Shown in pieces: positions 31,157 through 39,928 of a DNA stretch of 52,702 nucleotides; within the stretch, counting starts at the first letter, position 1; the number at the start of each line of letters is the position of its first letter. The position numbers and the translations under genes were made by a program. The notes beneath the pieces were generated by a model. It was not told where the DNA came from. It ran no database searches and saw only the letters and a program-made list of their open reading frames with translations. The stretch is from an uncultured Clostridia bacterium (GTDB taxonomy: Bacteria; Bacillota; Clostridia; Christensenellales; CAG-917), in assembly GCA_934254835.1 (NCBI GenBank), contig CAKQMI010000006.1, positions 1-52,702 on the forward strand. The letters are read 5' to 3'.

Positions 31157-32872
31157 TTATTTCAATTTTTCAGCCAAAATAATGAAAAGTTTTGCCGTTG
31201 CGATGGCGTCAAAGTCGGCGTTGTGCGCGTTGTCGAGGGTGATATTGAAGTGCTTTGCAAGGTTTTCAAGTTTATAACTCGGCAAACGATAGTACTGCTT
31301 TGCAAGAATTAAGGTGTCCAAAACAGGGTTGTCGAAGTTGTAACCGCTCTCCTTTGAAAGTCGCGTAAGTATAGGCAAATCGTATCCGCAGGCGTTGTGT
31401 CCGACAAGCGTCGCTCCCCTCGTGAACTTGAAAAAGTCGGGCAAGACTTCCTTAAATTCGGGCGCGTTCAAAACATCCTTGTCGTATATTCCGTGGATTG
31501 CGCTCGTTGCCTCGGGGATATGACAGCATGGGTTTATAAGCGTGTTGAACGTTTCGACGATTTTGCCGTCAACGATTTTGTAACTGCCAAGTTGCACCAC
31601 CATACAATGCTGAACGTCCAACCCGGTGGTCTCGAAGTCGAACACGACGAAAGATTTGCCTTTTAAGTAAGGCGCGACTTCTTTCGTCCCGCTTAACAGT
31701 TCGCTTATGCTACCTTGCGACTCCTCATAATACTTTTCGGGGTGAACGAGGTAATAGTTTTTGCTGGCGGACTTTTGCGGAAGTTCGGTTTTTATCGTGG
31801 AATAATCGACGTCGGCAAGCCACATTTTGTCAACCATAATTTGCTTTGCTCCGTTTCTTTCGTTCAGTTTTCCGCTGATGACGACGCTTTTTTCGTCGCG
31901 GAGAGACAAGTCGATTGCGTTGACTGTCGTGTCCTTTGCAAAATACACAACGGCAAGTTTATCGGTCGTATCGTCGATGGTAAACGTGTACATCGGCAAT
32001 TTTTCATCGGTTGTGTTCTTTTTGAATCGCCCGCCCTTGGGGAGATCAAGTCCATAGTTTTTGTTGCGGTATTCGCGCTTTTCAAGCCCTATCACTCGCC
32101 CGCAAACCGTCGCCGATTCCATCGTGTCTTTTATGTCGGATATGTACATAGGCAGGACGTTCATATACGCTTTCCCCACCAAATTTTCAAGCGCGGTTGC
32201 CTTTATTTGGCGCGCCTCGCCGTAAATCACAATCGTGTCTTCAAAAGGATCGATAAGGTCGGAAAACACGTCGTTTTCGTCCTCTTTTATCGTGCCGTCT
32301 TCGTTGACCTTAATGTCGCAAGAAAAGCCAGCGTTTTCAACGGTTTTCAGACTTTTTTCGGCAATTTTCTTCTTTTCTTCGTCGGAAATGTATTTTTCAA
32401 CAACTTCAAAATTGATATTTTCGACAAAGTTTTCATTCAAATAATCGACGATTTTTTCTTTGACGTCCTCGGTTTTTATCATCGAGGAATACGCCTTTTG
32501 CGCCTTGATTTTGATGTCGATGACGTAGTCGTTGACGACAACCGAAACGTCTTCGGGTTTAATCATCGACACTGCAATCCCTATGTACTTTTTGAGCGCC
32601 TGCGTCAGTATCACGCGCACCGTTTCTTCGTCGGCAAAAACCTTTGTATATTTTATTGCAAAGGTGATTTCGTCGGGAACGAGATTGACGACTTCTTTTA
32701 TTATATCGGCTTTTACCCTGTCGGAAAGCACCCCGCTGTCGATTGCCTGCGCCGACGCCAAAAAATGCAAAATAAGGTTGTTGTCGCCCACGCTATACTC
32801 GGCGCGGACGAACCTTAAAAAGGGATATTTATTGTTTGTAAGTTTCTTGAACTCAATGTCAAACTTTTTCAT
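31157..32872 (-). CDS. PolC-derived protein: N-terminal/OB region plus DEDDh exonuclease, no PHP or polymerase domain
   Basis: Occupies the conserved polC position (ispG-polC-rimP-nusA), but the product is 571 residues instead of about 1,430. Residues 1-200 match the PolC N-domain pattern (FDIEFKKLTNNKYPFL), about 200-345 the OB region (IVIYGEARQIKATALE, YTFTIDDTTDKLAV, ISGKLNERNGAKQI), and 408-571 the proofreading exonuclease: DFE at 412-414, HNACGYD at 492-498 and HNADFD at 550-555. The PHP half that should sit between the OB and the exonuclease is missing, as are PHP part two and the polymerase. A stop follows the exonuclease cleanly, and the reading frame is intact. The ATG at 32872 has AAGG upstream and overlaps ispG. 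Probably a DNA exonuclease; not a replicative polymerase. Confidence 0.82.
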   Translation of the reverse strand: MKKFDIEFKKLTNNKYPFLRFVRAEYSVGDNNLILHFLASAQAIDSGVLSDRVKADIIKEVVNLVPDEITFAIKYTKVFADEETVRVILTQALKKYIGIAVSMIKPEDVSVVVNDYVIDIKIKAQKAYSSMIKTEDVKEKIVDYLNENFVENINFEVVEKYISDEEKKKIAEKSLKTVENAGFSCDIKVNEDGTIKEDENDVFSDLIDPFEDTIVIYGEARQIKATALENLVGKAYMNVLPMYISDIKDTMESATVCGRVIGLEKREYRNKNYGLDLPKGGRFKKNTTDEKLPMYTFTIDDTTDKLAVVYFAKDTTVNAIDLSLRDEKSVVISGKLNERNGAKQIMVDKMWLADVDYSTIKTELPQKSASKNYYLVHPEKYYEESQGSISELLSGTKEVAPYLKGKSFVVFDFETTGLDVQHCMVVQLGSYKIVDGKIVETFNTLINPCCHIPEATSAIHGIYDKDVLNAPEFKEVLPDFFKFTRGATLVGHNACGYDLPILTRLSKESGYNFDNPVLDTLILAKQYYRLPSYKLENLAKHFNITLDNAHNADFDAIATAKLFIILAEKLK

Positions 32873-33902
32873 TTTCTGCCTTATATTTTGCAATTAGTGC
32901 ATTTATTTCGTCAAAAATCATCGAATTGTCGATTGTTTTTGTAATTTTGCCCTTTTCAAAAATCACCGATTTTTCCTTGCCTCCGGCAATTCCGAAGTCG
33001 GCTTTTTCGCCTTCCCCGACGCCGTTTACGACGCACCCCATGACCGCAACTTTCAGTCCTTTCGTGCCGGACAGCATTTTCTCGACTTTCGTCGCAAGTT
33101 CAAAAAGCGGGATTTCGGTGCGGGCGCACGTCGGACACGCAATGACCTCGCTGTCGTTATTGAGCCCGAGCGACTTCAAAAGCATACGCCCCGCAATGAC
33201 CTCTTCCACAGGATCGGTCGCAAGGGATATTCTTATCGTGTCGCCTATGCCGTCCAAAAGAAGCGGAGAAAGTCCTGCCGTATTTTTGATTATTCCGCGC
33301 TCGAGCGTGCCTGCCTCGGTCACGCCGAGGTGCAAAGGATAATCGAAGGTTTTGCTAAATTTTCTTGCCGACTCGACGCTTGTCCTGACGTCCGATGACT
33401 TCAGGGACACTACGATATCGAAAAACCCCGCCTTTTCCAAAATTTCAATGTGGCGGGTTGCGCTTTTGACAAGCGCGTCGGACGGGTTCATTCCCCTCAA
33501 GTCCTTTTCAAGACTGCCCTCGTTGACGCCGATTCTTATCGGGATATTCCTTTCTTTCAAGACGTCTGCAAGATATCTTACCTTACTTTCGTCGCCGATA
33601 TTGCCGGGGTTTATGCGCACCTTGTCGATGCCGTTTTCTGCGGACGCCACCGCAAGTTTATAGTCGTACTGAATGTCGGCGACAAGCGGGATATGCACCG
33701 CTTTTTTGATGGCTTTTATGGCTTTGGCGTCTTCCGTTGAATTGACCGCAAAACGCACGATATCACAGCCCGCCTTTTCAAGCGCAATAATCTGATTTAC
33801 CGTGCTTTCGACGTCCGCGGTCTTAGTATTGCACATTGACTGCACCGTTATCGGTGCGCCACCGCCTATAAAAATATTGCCGACTTTAATACTTTTTGTC
33901 AT
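32859..33902 (-). CDS. ispG: 4-hydroxy-3-methylbut-2-enyl diphosphate synthase
   Basis: Iron-sulphur enzyme of the MEP isoprenoid pathway. The 347-residue protein has the TIM-barrel start VGNIFIGGGAPITVQSMCNT, then the cluster-binding C-domain with CPTCARTEIPLFE and MGCVVNGVGEGEKADFGIAGG. Length is normal for the bacterial form. It follows rseP by one base and overlaps the next gene by 14 bases. It works after dxr, three genes upstream. Confidence 0.96.
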   Translation of the reverse strand: MTKSIKVGNIFIGGGAPITVQSMCNTKTADVESTVNQIIALEKAGCDIVRFAVNSTEDAKAIKAIKKAVHIPLVADIQYDYKLAVASAENGIDKVRINPGNIGDESKVRYLADVLKERNIPIRIGVNEGSLEKDLRGMNPSDALVKSATRHIEILEKAGFFDIVVSLKSSDVRTSVESARKFSKTFDYPLHLGVTEAGTLERGIIKNTAGLSPLLLDGIGDTIRISLATDPVEEVIAGRMLLKSLGLNNDSEVIACPTCARTEIPLFELATKVEKMLSGTKGLKVAVMGCVVNGVGEGEKADFGIAGGKEKSVIFEKGKITKTIDNSMIFDEINALIAKYKAENEKV

Positions 33903-33903
33903 C

Positions 33904-35427
33904 TTATTTAATCATGTGGAAGATATCCACGAATATCGTGAACGTGAACAGCAGAATAAGCCCGACGGTGTGGATAACCGCCTCGACTTTTCTGTTCAGC
34001 GGTTTGCCCCTAATCCACTCGACAAACGTCAGCACGATTTTACTGCCGTCGAGCGCAGGGAGCGGAAGCAAGTTCATAACCGCAAGGTTTGCCGACAGTA
34101 TGCACGTTATGAGCATAAGATACGGGAATCCCGCCTGTTTTATGCCCGTCGATACCGTCGAAATGACCGTTATCGGACCGCCCGCGCTTTCCAGCCCCAT
34201 CTTGCCGGTGATGAGTGCGCCAAGCACCGCAAGCACCTTGAACACGATGAAGAAACTGAAAGTAAAACTCCTGCCGAGCGCACGGAAGAAACCGAGCTTT
34301 TCGGTGGACAAACGTCTTGTAAAGCCAAAGTTAATAGGCTCCGCGCCGTCCTGTCCCGCGATAAGTTGGTCGTGCCCCGTGACGTAACCCGAATACGAAA
34401 AATCGGAAATCACTTTGCCCGACAAATCTTTAACGGTATCTTTTGAAATGACGATAGGCACGCTGAAACTTCCGCCCTCTAGTTCTTGCTGGAACATTAT
34501 AAAATGCCCGTCGGTCATCGAAGACTTGAGCGTCGCATATTTTTCGGCGGTCAGCGGAGGCACGAACTCGTTGTCAAGATAAGTCAGCCTGTCGCCCGCC
34601 TTTACGACGGTGATAAACCCTTCGTACTCGACGCCGTCCTTTTCAAATGAAATTGCGGTACCGCTTTTAAGTTCGGCAAGATTTCTGTCCAAATTCTTTT
34701 TCTTGCCGTCGATTTTCGTAATATGGTAGCCGTCGTCCAAATCTACCGCGTGATAGACGTTGTCCTTTATATACATCACCTGATAGAAATCGCTTTTTGC
34801 GGTCGGCGCGAAATACTTATACTCGCCCTTTTTGATGGTGACGGTCTGTGCCTTGCCGTTCCTCAAAATCGTGAGCGTGGCGGTTTCCCCGCATTTACTG
34901 AGCATATCCGAGAAATCGTCGTTCATAAGGATATGTTTGATTTTGCCGTCGACTTTAAGGATAATATCCCCTTCCTGCACGACCTCGGTATTTGCCCCGC
35001 CTTCGTACTGCGTGCCGATCACCGCAACTTGCTCGCCGTAAGCGCAAAAGAAAATGGTGATGATGAGCATCGCCGAAAGGAAATTGAAAAACGCACCGTT
35101 GAAAAGCACGATAATCCTTTTCCACGGTGGCATATTATTGAACGCACGGGGGTTGTCGTTGTCGTCCTCTTCGCCCTCGAATCCGCAGAACCCGCCAAGA
35201 GGTATCGGGCGTATCGAAAACTGCGTGCCCGACTTCATCTTTCTTTTGAAAATCGGCGGACCGAAGCCTATCGCGAACTCATTGATTTGAAAACCGAGTT
35301 TTCGTCCCGCGATAAAATGTCCGAACTCGTGCACGACGATCATGAACATCAGCGCGAGAACCGCAATAACAACGTATAATACGTTCTGCATTACGCTCTG
35401 AAACGAGCAAAGCGATGAAAATATCAA
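33904..35427 (-). CDS. rseP: RIP site-2 metalloprotease RseP/RasP
   Basis: Intramembrane zinc protease that cleaves anti-sigma factors and signal-peptide remnants. The 507-residue protein has the zinc motif VVHEFGHFIAGRKLG in the first membrane segment, a PDZ-containing central region, and NLLPLPALDGSKIVL in the third. Firmicute homologues are about 340-430 residues, so the central external part is enlarged. Two starts are possible: TTG at 35427, with GAGG six bases upstream, or the ATG at 35391 (MQNVLYVV). I prefer the TTG for its SD. In the cdsA-dxr-rseP-ispG operon. Confidence 0.92.
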   Translation of the reverse strand: MIFSSLCSFQSVMQNVLYVVIAVLALMFMIVVHEFGHFIAGRKLGFQINEFAIGFGPPIFKRKMKSGTQFSIRPIPLGGFCGFEGEEDDNDNPRAFNNMPPWKRIIVLFNGAFFNFLSAMLIITIFFCAYGEQVAVIGTQYEGGANTEVVQEGDIILKVDGKIKHILMNDDFSDMLSKCGETATLTILRNGKAQTVTIKKGEYKYFAPTAKSDFYQVMYIKDNVYHAVDLDDGYHITKIDGKKKNLDRNLAELKSGTAISFEKDGVEYEGFITVVKAGDRLTYLDNEFVPPLTAEKYATLKSSMTDGHFIMFQQELEGGSFSVPIVISKDTVKDLSGKVISDFSYSGYVTGHDQLIAGQDGAEPINFGFTRRLSTEKLGFFRALGRSFTFSFFIVFKVLAVLGALITGKMGLESAGGPITVISTVSTGIKQAGFPYLMLITCILSANLAVMNLLPLPALDGSKIVLTFVEWIRGKPLNRKVEAVIHTVGLILLFTFTIFVDIFHMIK

Positions 35428-35430
35428 TTA

Positions 35431-36567
35431 TTACCTCATTGTTTGGCGTATGTACTTTTTGACGGTCTCGTCGATTGACAAAACCTCGTCGACGCTTGAA
35501 ATCTTGTTGCCACGAATGAAAGACAAGCCTTTTTCGACGTACTTTTCAATGTCGGTAAAGCCGATTCTGCCCGCAAGGAATTGTGCGACGGCAATTTCGT
35601 CGGCGGCGGACACCGCAACGCACGCGCTCTCACCGAGTTTCGCGGCGTCGATACACAACGACAAACATTTGAACCTCTTATAGTCGGGATATTCAAAGTG
35701 GAGCGAGCCGAGTTTTGCAAGGTCAAGACTTTCGGCAAAACTTTCGACACGGTCGGGATAAGTCATGGCAAGTTGCACCGGAAGGCGCATGTTCGGCATG
35801 CTCATGCACGCAAGAACCGTCTTATCGATAAACTCCACAAAACTGTGAATGACGCTTTCGCGATGGATTATGACGTCAACTTTGCTTTGCGGTAAGTTGA
35901 ACAAATTCATAGCCTCGATGACTTCCAACCCTTTGTTCATCAGTGTTGCGCTGTCAATCGACACCTTTGTGCCCATCGCCCATACGGGGTGTTTGATTGC
36001 CATTTGCGGAGTGATATTTTTCAGTTGTTCGTCGGGAAAATCGATGAACGGACCGCCCGACGCCGTCAGCGTAACCTTTTTGACGTCTTGAACGTTGCCC
36101 GACTTCAAGCACTGGAAAATCGCGCTGTGCTCGGAATCGACGGGGATAATCGTGGAGCCGAACCTTTCGGCTTGTTCCCTGAGCAGTCTGCCCGCCGCAA
36201 CGACGGGTTCCTTATTCGCCATGCCCAAGACACCGCCGTTTTTAAGGACGTTCATCGACGGCTTCAATCCGCTTATGCCGACCATACCGTTGATGACGCA
36301 ATCGACTTTTATGCACGACAGTTCGTCAATCGACAATACTTGTACGAACGGGGGTTTATACCTTATGAATTCCTGTCTGGCGTTTTCGTCGGTGATGGCG
36401 ACGTAGCGCGGACGGAATTTGTTGATTTGTTCCAGCAGTCTCTTGATGTTAGTATTCGTGGTTAAACCCATTACTTTGAACAGTTCGGGATAGCGTTCGC
36501 AAACTTGCAACGCCTTCGCGCCGACCGAGCCGGTGCTCCCGAAAATCACGATTTGCTTCATCTTCAT
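35431..36567 (-). CDS. dxr: 1-deoxy-D-xylulose 5-phosphate reductoisomerase
   Basis: Second committed step of the MEP pathway, NADPH-dependent. The 378-residue protein has FGSTGSVGAKALQVCERYP (nucleotide binding), MANKEPVVAAG, PVDSEHSAIFQCL (metal Asp and Glu), ASGGPFIDFP and KHPVWAMGTKVSIDSATLMNKGLEVIEA. Normal length. GAGG precedes the ATG by nine bases. It shares an operon with cdsA and ispG, which is common. Confidence 0.96.
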   Translation of the reverse strand: MKMKQIVIFGSTGSVGAKALQVCERYPELFKVMGLTTNTNIKRLLEQINKFRPRYVAITDENARQEFIRYKPPFVQVLSIDELSCIKVDCVINGMVGISGLKPSMNVLKNGGVLGMANKEPVVAAGRLLREQAERFGSTIIPVDSEHSAIFQCLKSGNVQDVKKVTLTASGGPFIDFPDEQLKNITPQMAIKHPVWAMGTKVSIDSATLMNKGLEVIEAMNLFNLPQSKVDVIIHRESVIHSFVEFIDKTVLACMSMPNMRLPVQLAMTYPDRVESFAESLDLAKLGSLHFEYPDYKRFKCLSLCIDAAKLGESACVAVSAADEIAVAQFLAGRIGFTDIEKYVEKGLSFIRGNKISSVDEVLSIDETVKKYIRQTMR

Positions 36568-36613
36568 AACAAATAACCTCTTTTAGTATTTATATCCGCA
36601 AAAATCACGGATA

Positions 36614-37462
36614 TTACATATACATAAACGTAAACGCCGTAAAAAGTAAAACGAGCGTGAACATTATACTGTCCAATCTGTCCAACACACCGCCGTGACC
36701 GGGGAATATGTTGCCAAAGTCTTTAATGTCCAAGGCGCGCTTGATACGACTTGCTGCAAGGTCGCCGATTTCGGCAAGAACACCGCCGATGACGCCCAAC
36801 AGCACGAATACCACCGCACGCACCGCAATGCTTTCCGAAAATGTAACGTATCCCGCAGGGATAACCGCATACAGGTCAAACAGCAGGAAAAACGTCACGG
36901 CGCACAGCACGCTCCCGAAAAGTCCGCCGACCGCGCCCGCAACCGTCTTTTTCGGGGATATGGACGGACAAAGTTTGCGCTTGCCCATCGTGCTCCCCAC
37001 AAGATACGCAAAAGTATCCGAAAACACAGGCAAAAACACCGCAAACGATATCGCAAACGCTCCCCCGCACGGAAATTCGCGAGAAAGCGCGAATCCGAGC
37101 GACAAAAGCGCCATGGGATATATCAGCGAGAATATCGTCGCCAGCAGGTCTTTAAGCTCCATCTCCGCCTTAAATGTGAACACCGCAAGCGCAAGACAAA
37201 CCGAAAGACTGAATGCAATCAGTATGCCACGATAGCCTAAAAAATACCATAAAGGGTATACCGCCAGACACATCAGTATCGGAGCGGACATCGAGTTTTT
37301 GTAGCCCGATTTTTTGAAGGTGTGGTATATTTCGTACGTTCCGACGAAGCCGAACAGCATAATCAGCGCGTCGAAGAAAGCGTAGTGTATCGTCGTGCCG
37401 AGATACAGCATAACGAAAGCGAATCCGACAAGAAGTATTGCCGTAACCGCGCGTTTTAACAT
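36614..37462 (-). CDS. cdsA: Phosphatidate cytidylyltransferase
   Basis: Makes CDP-diacylglycerol for phospholipids. The 282-residue protein has about eight membrane segments and the C-terminal signature SRIKRALDIKDFGNIFPGHGG followed by LDRLDS. Length is normal. The ATG overlaps the end of the small gene before it by seven bases. The undecaprenyl diphosphate synthase gene uppS, which usually lies between frr and cdsA, is absent. Confidence 0.95.
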   Translation of the reverse strand: MLKRAVTAILLVGFAFVMLYLGTTIHYAFFDALIMLFGFVGTYEIYHTFKKSGYKNSMSAPILMCLAVYPLWYFLGYRGILIAFSLSVCLALAVFTFKAEMELKDLLATIFSLIYPMALLSLGFALSREFPCGGAFAISFAVFLPVFSDTFAYLVGSTMGKRKLCPSISPKKTVAGAVGGLFGSVLCAVTFFLLFDLYAVIPAGYVTFSESIAVRAVVFVLLGVIGGVLAEIGDLAASRIKRALDIKDFGNIFPGHGGVLDRLDSIMFTLVLLFTAFTFMYM

Positions 37463-37677
37463 AAATTATCCTCCGATGACGGGACGCCAAGACGGAATTT
37501 GGACGTGACAAGCACCGCTTTTTCGTCGGTAACGTCAGCCTTTACGACAAGTTCGGTATCGTATCCGTCGTTGCGTTTCGAGTCGTTTTTAACGATTTCG
37601 ACGTCGATAATCCCCTGCGTTGCAAGTTCCTTAACGACGTCGTCAACTTTTTTTCCGGAAAACTCGGGTTTATACAC
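37456..37677 (-). CDS. Small protein of unknown function between frr and cdsA (GTG start)
   Basis: A 73-residue product starting with GTG at 37677, with GAGG six bases before it. Both ends are overlapped: eight bases with frr and seven with cdsA, which strongly suggests real, coupled translation. The N-terminal half (KPEFSGKKVDDVVKELATQG) has a loose likeness to one PASTA unit, and the rest is predicted beta strand (TELVVKADVTDEKAVLVTSKF). No membrane segment or signal peptide. I do not recognise the family. Confidence 0.75.
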   Translation of the reverse strand: MYKPEFSGKKVDDVVKELATQGIIDVEIVKNDSKRNDGYDTELVVKADVTDEKAVLVTSKFRLGVPSSEDNLC

Positions 37678-38245
37678 TCATAACCTCGTCTTCTTTCTTC
37701 TTTGCGGTTTCCTCGACCTTTTCGATTTCCTTTGCAAGTCGTTTATCGACCTCTTCGAGGAAGTTGGTCAGATCGTCCTCGGTAATCGCACTGTCTTTTT
37801 TGAGTTTTTTGAGTTCCTCATTGATGTCGCGACGATGGTTTCTCAAAACGATTTTGGTCTCCTCCGCGCCCTGCTTTATGTCTTTGACGAGTGCGCGACG
37901 CCTTTCTTCGGTGACCTCGGGGAAAACAAGGCGAATTACCGTGCCGTCGTTGTTGGGAGTGATGCCGACGTTGGCGGCAAGGATTGCTTTTTCAACGTTT
38001 TTCAGCGCGCTTTTGTCCCACACCGAAACGACGAGTACGCGCGCCTCGGCGATGGTCACGTTCGCCATCTGATTGAGGGGCGTCATCGTGCCGTAATATT
38101 CAACCTCGACCTTGTCCAAAATGTGGGGGTTGGCGCGACCTGCGCGGATACCCTGCAACTCGGTCCTGTAATTTTCATAAGTTTTAAGATTTTCTTCGTC
38201 GAAAGTTTCAAACAAAAAATCGACTTCTTCGATACCGAAAGCCAT
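37670..38245 (-). CDS. frr: Ribosome recycling factor
   Basis: Splits post-termination ribosomes with EF-G. The 191-residue protein has the tRNA-like two-domain pattern: ENYRTELQGIRAGRANPHILDKVEVEYYG, PLNQMANVTIAEAR, GTVIRLVFPEVTEERRRALVKDIK. Normal length. CGGAGGAAAG precedes the ATG. It has its own promoter rather than depending on pyrH, whose terminator lies in the gap. Confidence 0.96.
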   Translation of the reverse strand: MAFGIEEVDFLFETFDEENLKTYENYRTELQGIRAGRANPHILDKVEVEYYGTMTPLNQMANVTIAEARVLVVSVWDKSALKNVEKAILAANVGITPNNDGTVIRLVFPEVTEERRRALVKDIKQGAEETKIVLRNHRRDINEELKKLKKDSAITEDDLTNFLEEVDKRLAKEIEKVEETAKKKEDEVMSV

Positions 38246-38277
38246 ACTTTCCTCCGTAATGCATTTATAGTAATAAT

Positions 38278-38307
38278 ATTATATCATATTGAAATAACTA
38301 ATTGCAA
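38278..38307 (-). promoter_or_regulatory. Promoter of frr-cdsA-dxr-rseP-ispG
   Basis: On the minus strand TTGCAA (38302-38307), 18 bases and TATAAT (38278-38283) with TGA before it, about 30 bases upstream of the frr ATG. Confidence 0.7.
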
Positions 38308-38415
38308 GTATAATAAAAAAATAAGTTGCGTCCAAAGTCGCATTTTAATTTTGCATTAAAAAAACGTTGTGCGAAAATCCACCAAAAATTTACATAATTC
38401 GTTTTTTCAAAAAAT

Positions 38416-38443
38416 ACAAAAAACGCACCGAAACAGTGCGTTT
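38416..38443 (-). terminator. Intrinsic terminator of pyrH
   Basis: On the minus strand AAACGCAC (38436-38443) pairs with GTGCGTTT (38421-38428), followed by T, about 30 bases after the pyrH stop. Confidence 0.8.
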
Positions 38444-38474
38444 TTGCCGTTTTTTATTGGTTTTTTATCAAAAA

Positions 38475-39179
38475 TTACTCGATAATCGTACCGATTTTTT
38501 GCCCCGTCGAAGCCTTGTAAATGCTGTCTTTTTCGCTGAGCGCGAACGTGACGATGGGGATATGGTTTTCCATACAAAGAGATACAGCCGTCGTGTCCAT
38601 AACTTGCAAACCGTCCTTGATGACGTCCAAGTATCCGATGCTGTCGTATTTTTTGGCGTCGGGATGAGTTTTGGGATCGCTGTCGTAAACGCCGTCGATG
38701 TTTTTCGCCTGCAAAAGTACGTCCGCCTGAATTTCGGCAGCCCTCAAAGCCGCGCCCGTGTCGGTGCTGAAATACGGGTTGCCCGTACCGCACGCCATGA
38801 TGACGACGCGTCCTTTTTCAAGGTGACGGATTGCACGACGAAGGATATACGGCTCGGCTACTCTCGGCATTTCGATGGCGGTCATAACGCGCGTGGGCAC
38901 GCCTGCGCGCTCAAGAGCGTCTTGCATTGCCAAAGAGTTGATGACCGTTGCGAGCATACCCATGTGGTCGGCAGTCGTTCTGTCCATTTCCGCGCCCTGA
39001 CGACCGCGCCAGAAGTTGCCACCGCCGATGATGATGCCGATTTGGATACCCATATTTCTGACTTTTTTGATTTGCTCGACGACGCCCGCGATAACGTTGT
39101 TGTTCAGACCGAACCCGTTTTCGCCCGCAAGTGCTTCGCCACTGATTTTAATAACGACTCTTGTATATTTGCTGTCCAT
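38475..39179 (-). CDS. pyrH: UMP kinase
   Basis: Phosphorylates UMP in pyrimidine nucleotide synthesis; hexamer of the amino acid kinase fold. The 234-residue protein has VVIKISGEALAGENGFGLN, IIIGGGNFWRGRQGAEMDR (family-diagnostic), MACGTGNPYFSTDTGAALRA and IDGVYDSDPKTHPDA. Normal length. It follows tsf, which ends in a terminator 59 bases before the ATG, so expression depends on readthrough or an unseen promoter. Confidence 0.96.
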   Translation of the reverse strand: MDSKYTRVVIKISGEALAGENGFGLNNNVIAGVVEQIKKVRNMGIQIGIIIGGGNFWRGRQGAEMDRTTADHMGMLATVINSLAMQDALERAGVPTRVMTAIEMPRVAEPYILRRAIRHLEKGRVVIMACGTGNPYFSTDTGAALRAAEIQADVLLQAKNIDGVYDSDPKTHPDAKKYDSIGYLDVIKDGLQVMDTTAVSLCMENHIPIVTFALSEKDSIYKASTGQKIGTIIE

Positions 39180-39198
39180 AAAAACTCCTTGTACGTTT

Positions 39199-39225
39199 CA
39201 AAAAAAAGGACGCAAAAGCGTCCTT
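39199..39225 (-). terminator. Terminator between tsf and pyrH
   Basis: On the minus strand AAGGACGC (39218-39225) pairs with GCGTCCTT (39206-39213) with a TTTT loop, then seven T. It lies between tsf and pyrH and may be leaky to allow pyrH expression. Confidence 0.82.
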
Positions 39226-39238
39226 AAATTAAAAGGTA

Positions 39239-39913
39239 TTAACCGTTTTGTTGCATTTTTGCAAGATTTTCGCTGATTTCACCGAGGTAATCGTCTTTTC
39301 TCTTTTCGATACCTTCGCCCATTTCGTAGCGTACAAAGCGACGAATTGCAACTTTTTCACCGACTTTTGCGGTAATTTCAGTCTGATATTGTTTGATGGT
39401 CTTGCCGGGATCTTTGAAGAAGTCTTGCTCGAGAAGGCAAACTTCTTTGTAGTATTTTTGAATACGACCGTCAACCATCTTTTCGATGATGTTGAGGGGC
39501 TTCGGCTTAGGCTCGGCAAGAGCTTGGTTTTTGTAAATTTCACGTTCGATTTCCACTGCTTTTGCATCGAGGTCTTCGATTGCGACGCAGGTCGGTTTCA
39601 TCGAAGCGATTTGCAAAGCGACGTCGTGTGCGAAGTTTTTGAAATCGTCGCTTTTGGCAACGAAGTCGGTCTCGCAGTTGACCTCGACGAGAACGCCGAT
39701 TTTACCGCCCATGTGGATATAACTTTCAACAATGCCTTCTGCCGCAACGCGTCCTGCTTTTTTGGCAGCGGTTGCCGCGCCCTTTTCACGAAGAATGGTA
39801 ACGGCTTTGTCCATATCGCCGTCTGCTTCGGTCAGAGCCTTTTTGCAATCCATCATACCTGCGCCTGTGCGAGCGCGCAAGTCCATAACGTCTTTACTGG
39901 TGAATGATGCCAT
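39239..39913 (-). CDS. tsf: Elongation factor Ts
   Basis: Guanine nucleotide exchange factor for EF-Tu. The 224-residue protein has VMDLRARTGAGMMDCKKALTEADGD at the N-terminus, the TDFVAKSDDF motif in the core and a shortened C-terminal part. E. coli EF-Ts has about 283 residues, and the short form occurs in many clostridia. CGGAGG precedes the ATG. Fifteen bases after rpsB. Confidence 0.95.
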   Translation of the reverse strand: MASFTSKDVMDLRARTGAGMMDCKKALTEADGDMDKAVTILREKGAATAAKKAGRVAAEGIVESYIHMGGKIGVLVEVNCETDFVAKSDDFKNFAHDVALQIASMKPTCVAIEDLDAKAVEIEREIYKNQALAEPKPKPLNIIEKMVDGRIQKYYKEVCLLEQDFFKDPGKTIKQYQTEITAKVGEKVAIRRFVRYEMGEGIEKRKDDYLGEISENLAKMQQNG

Positions 39914-39928
39914 TTATATTTCCTCCGA

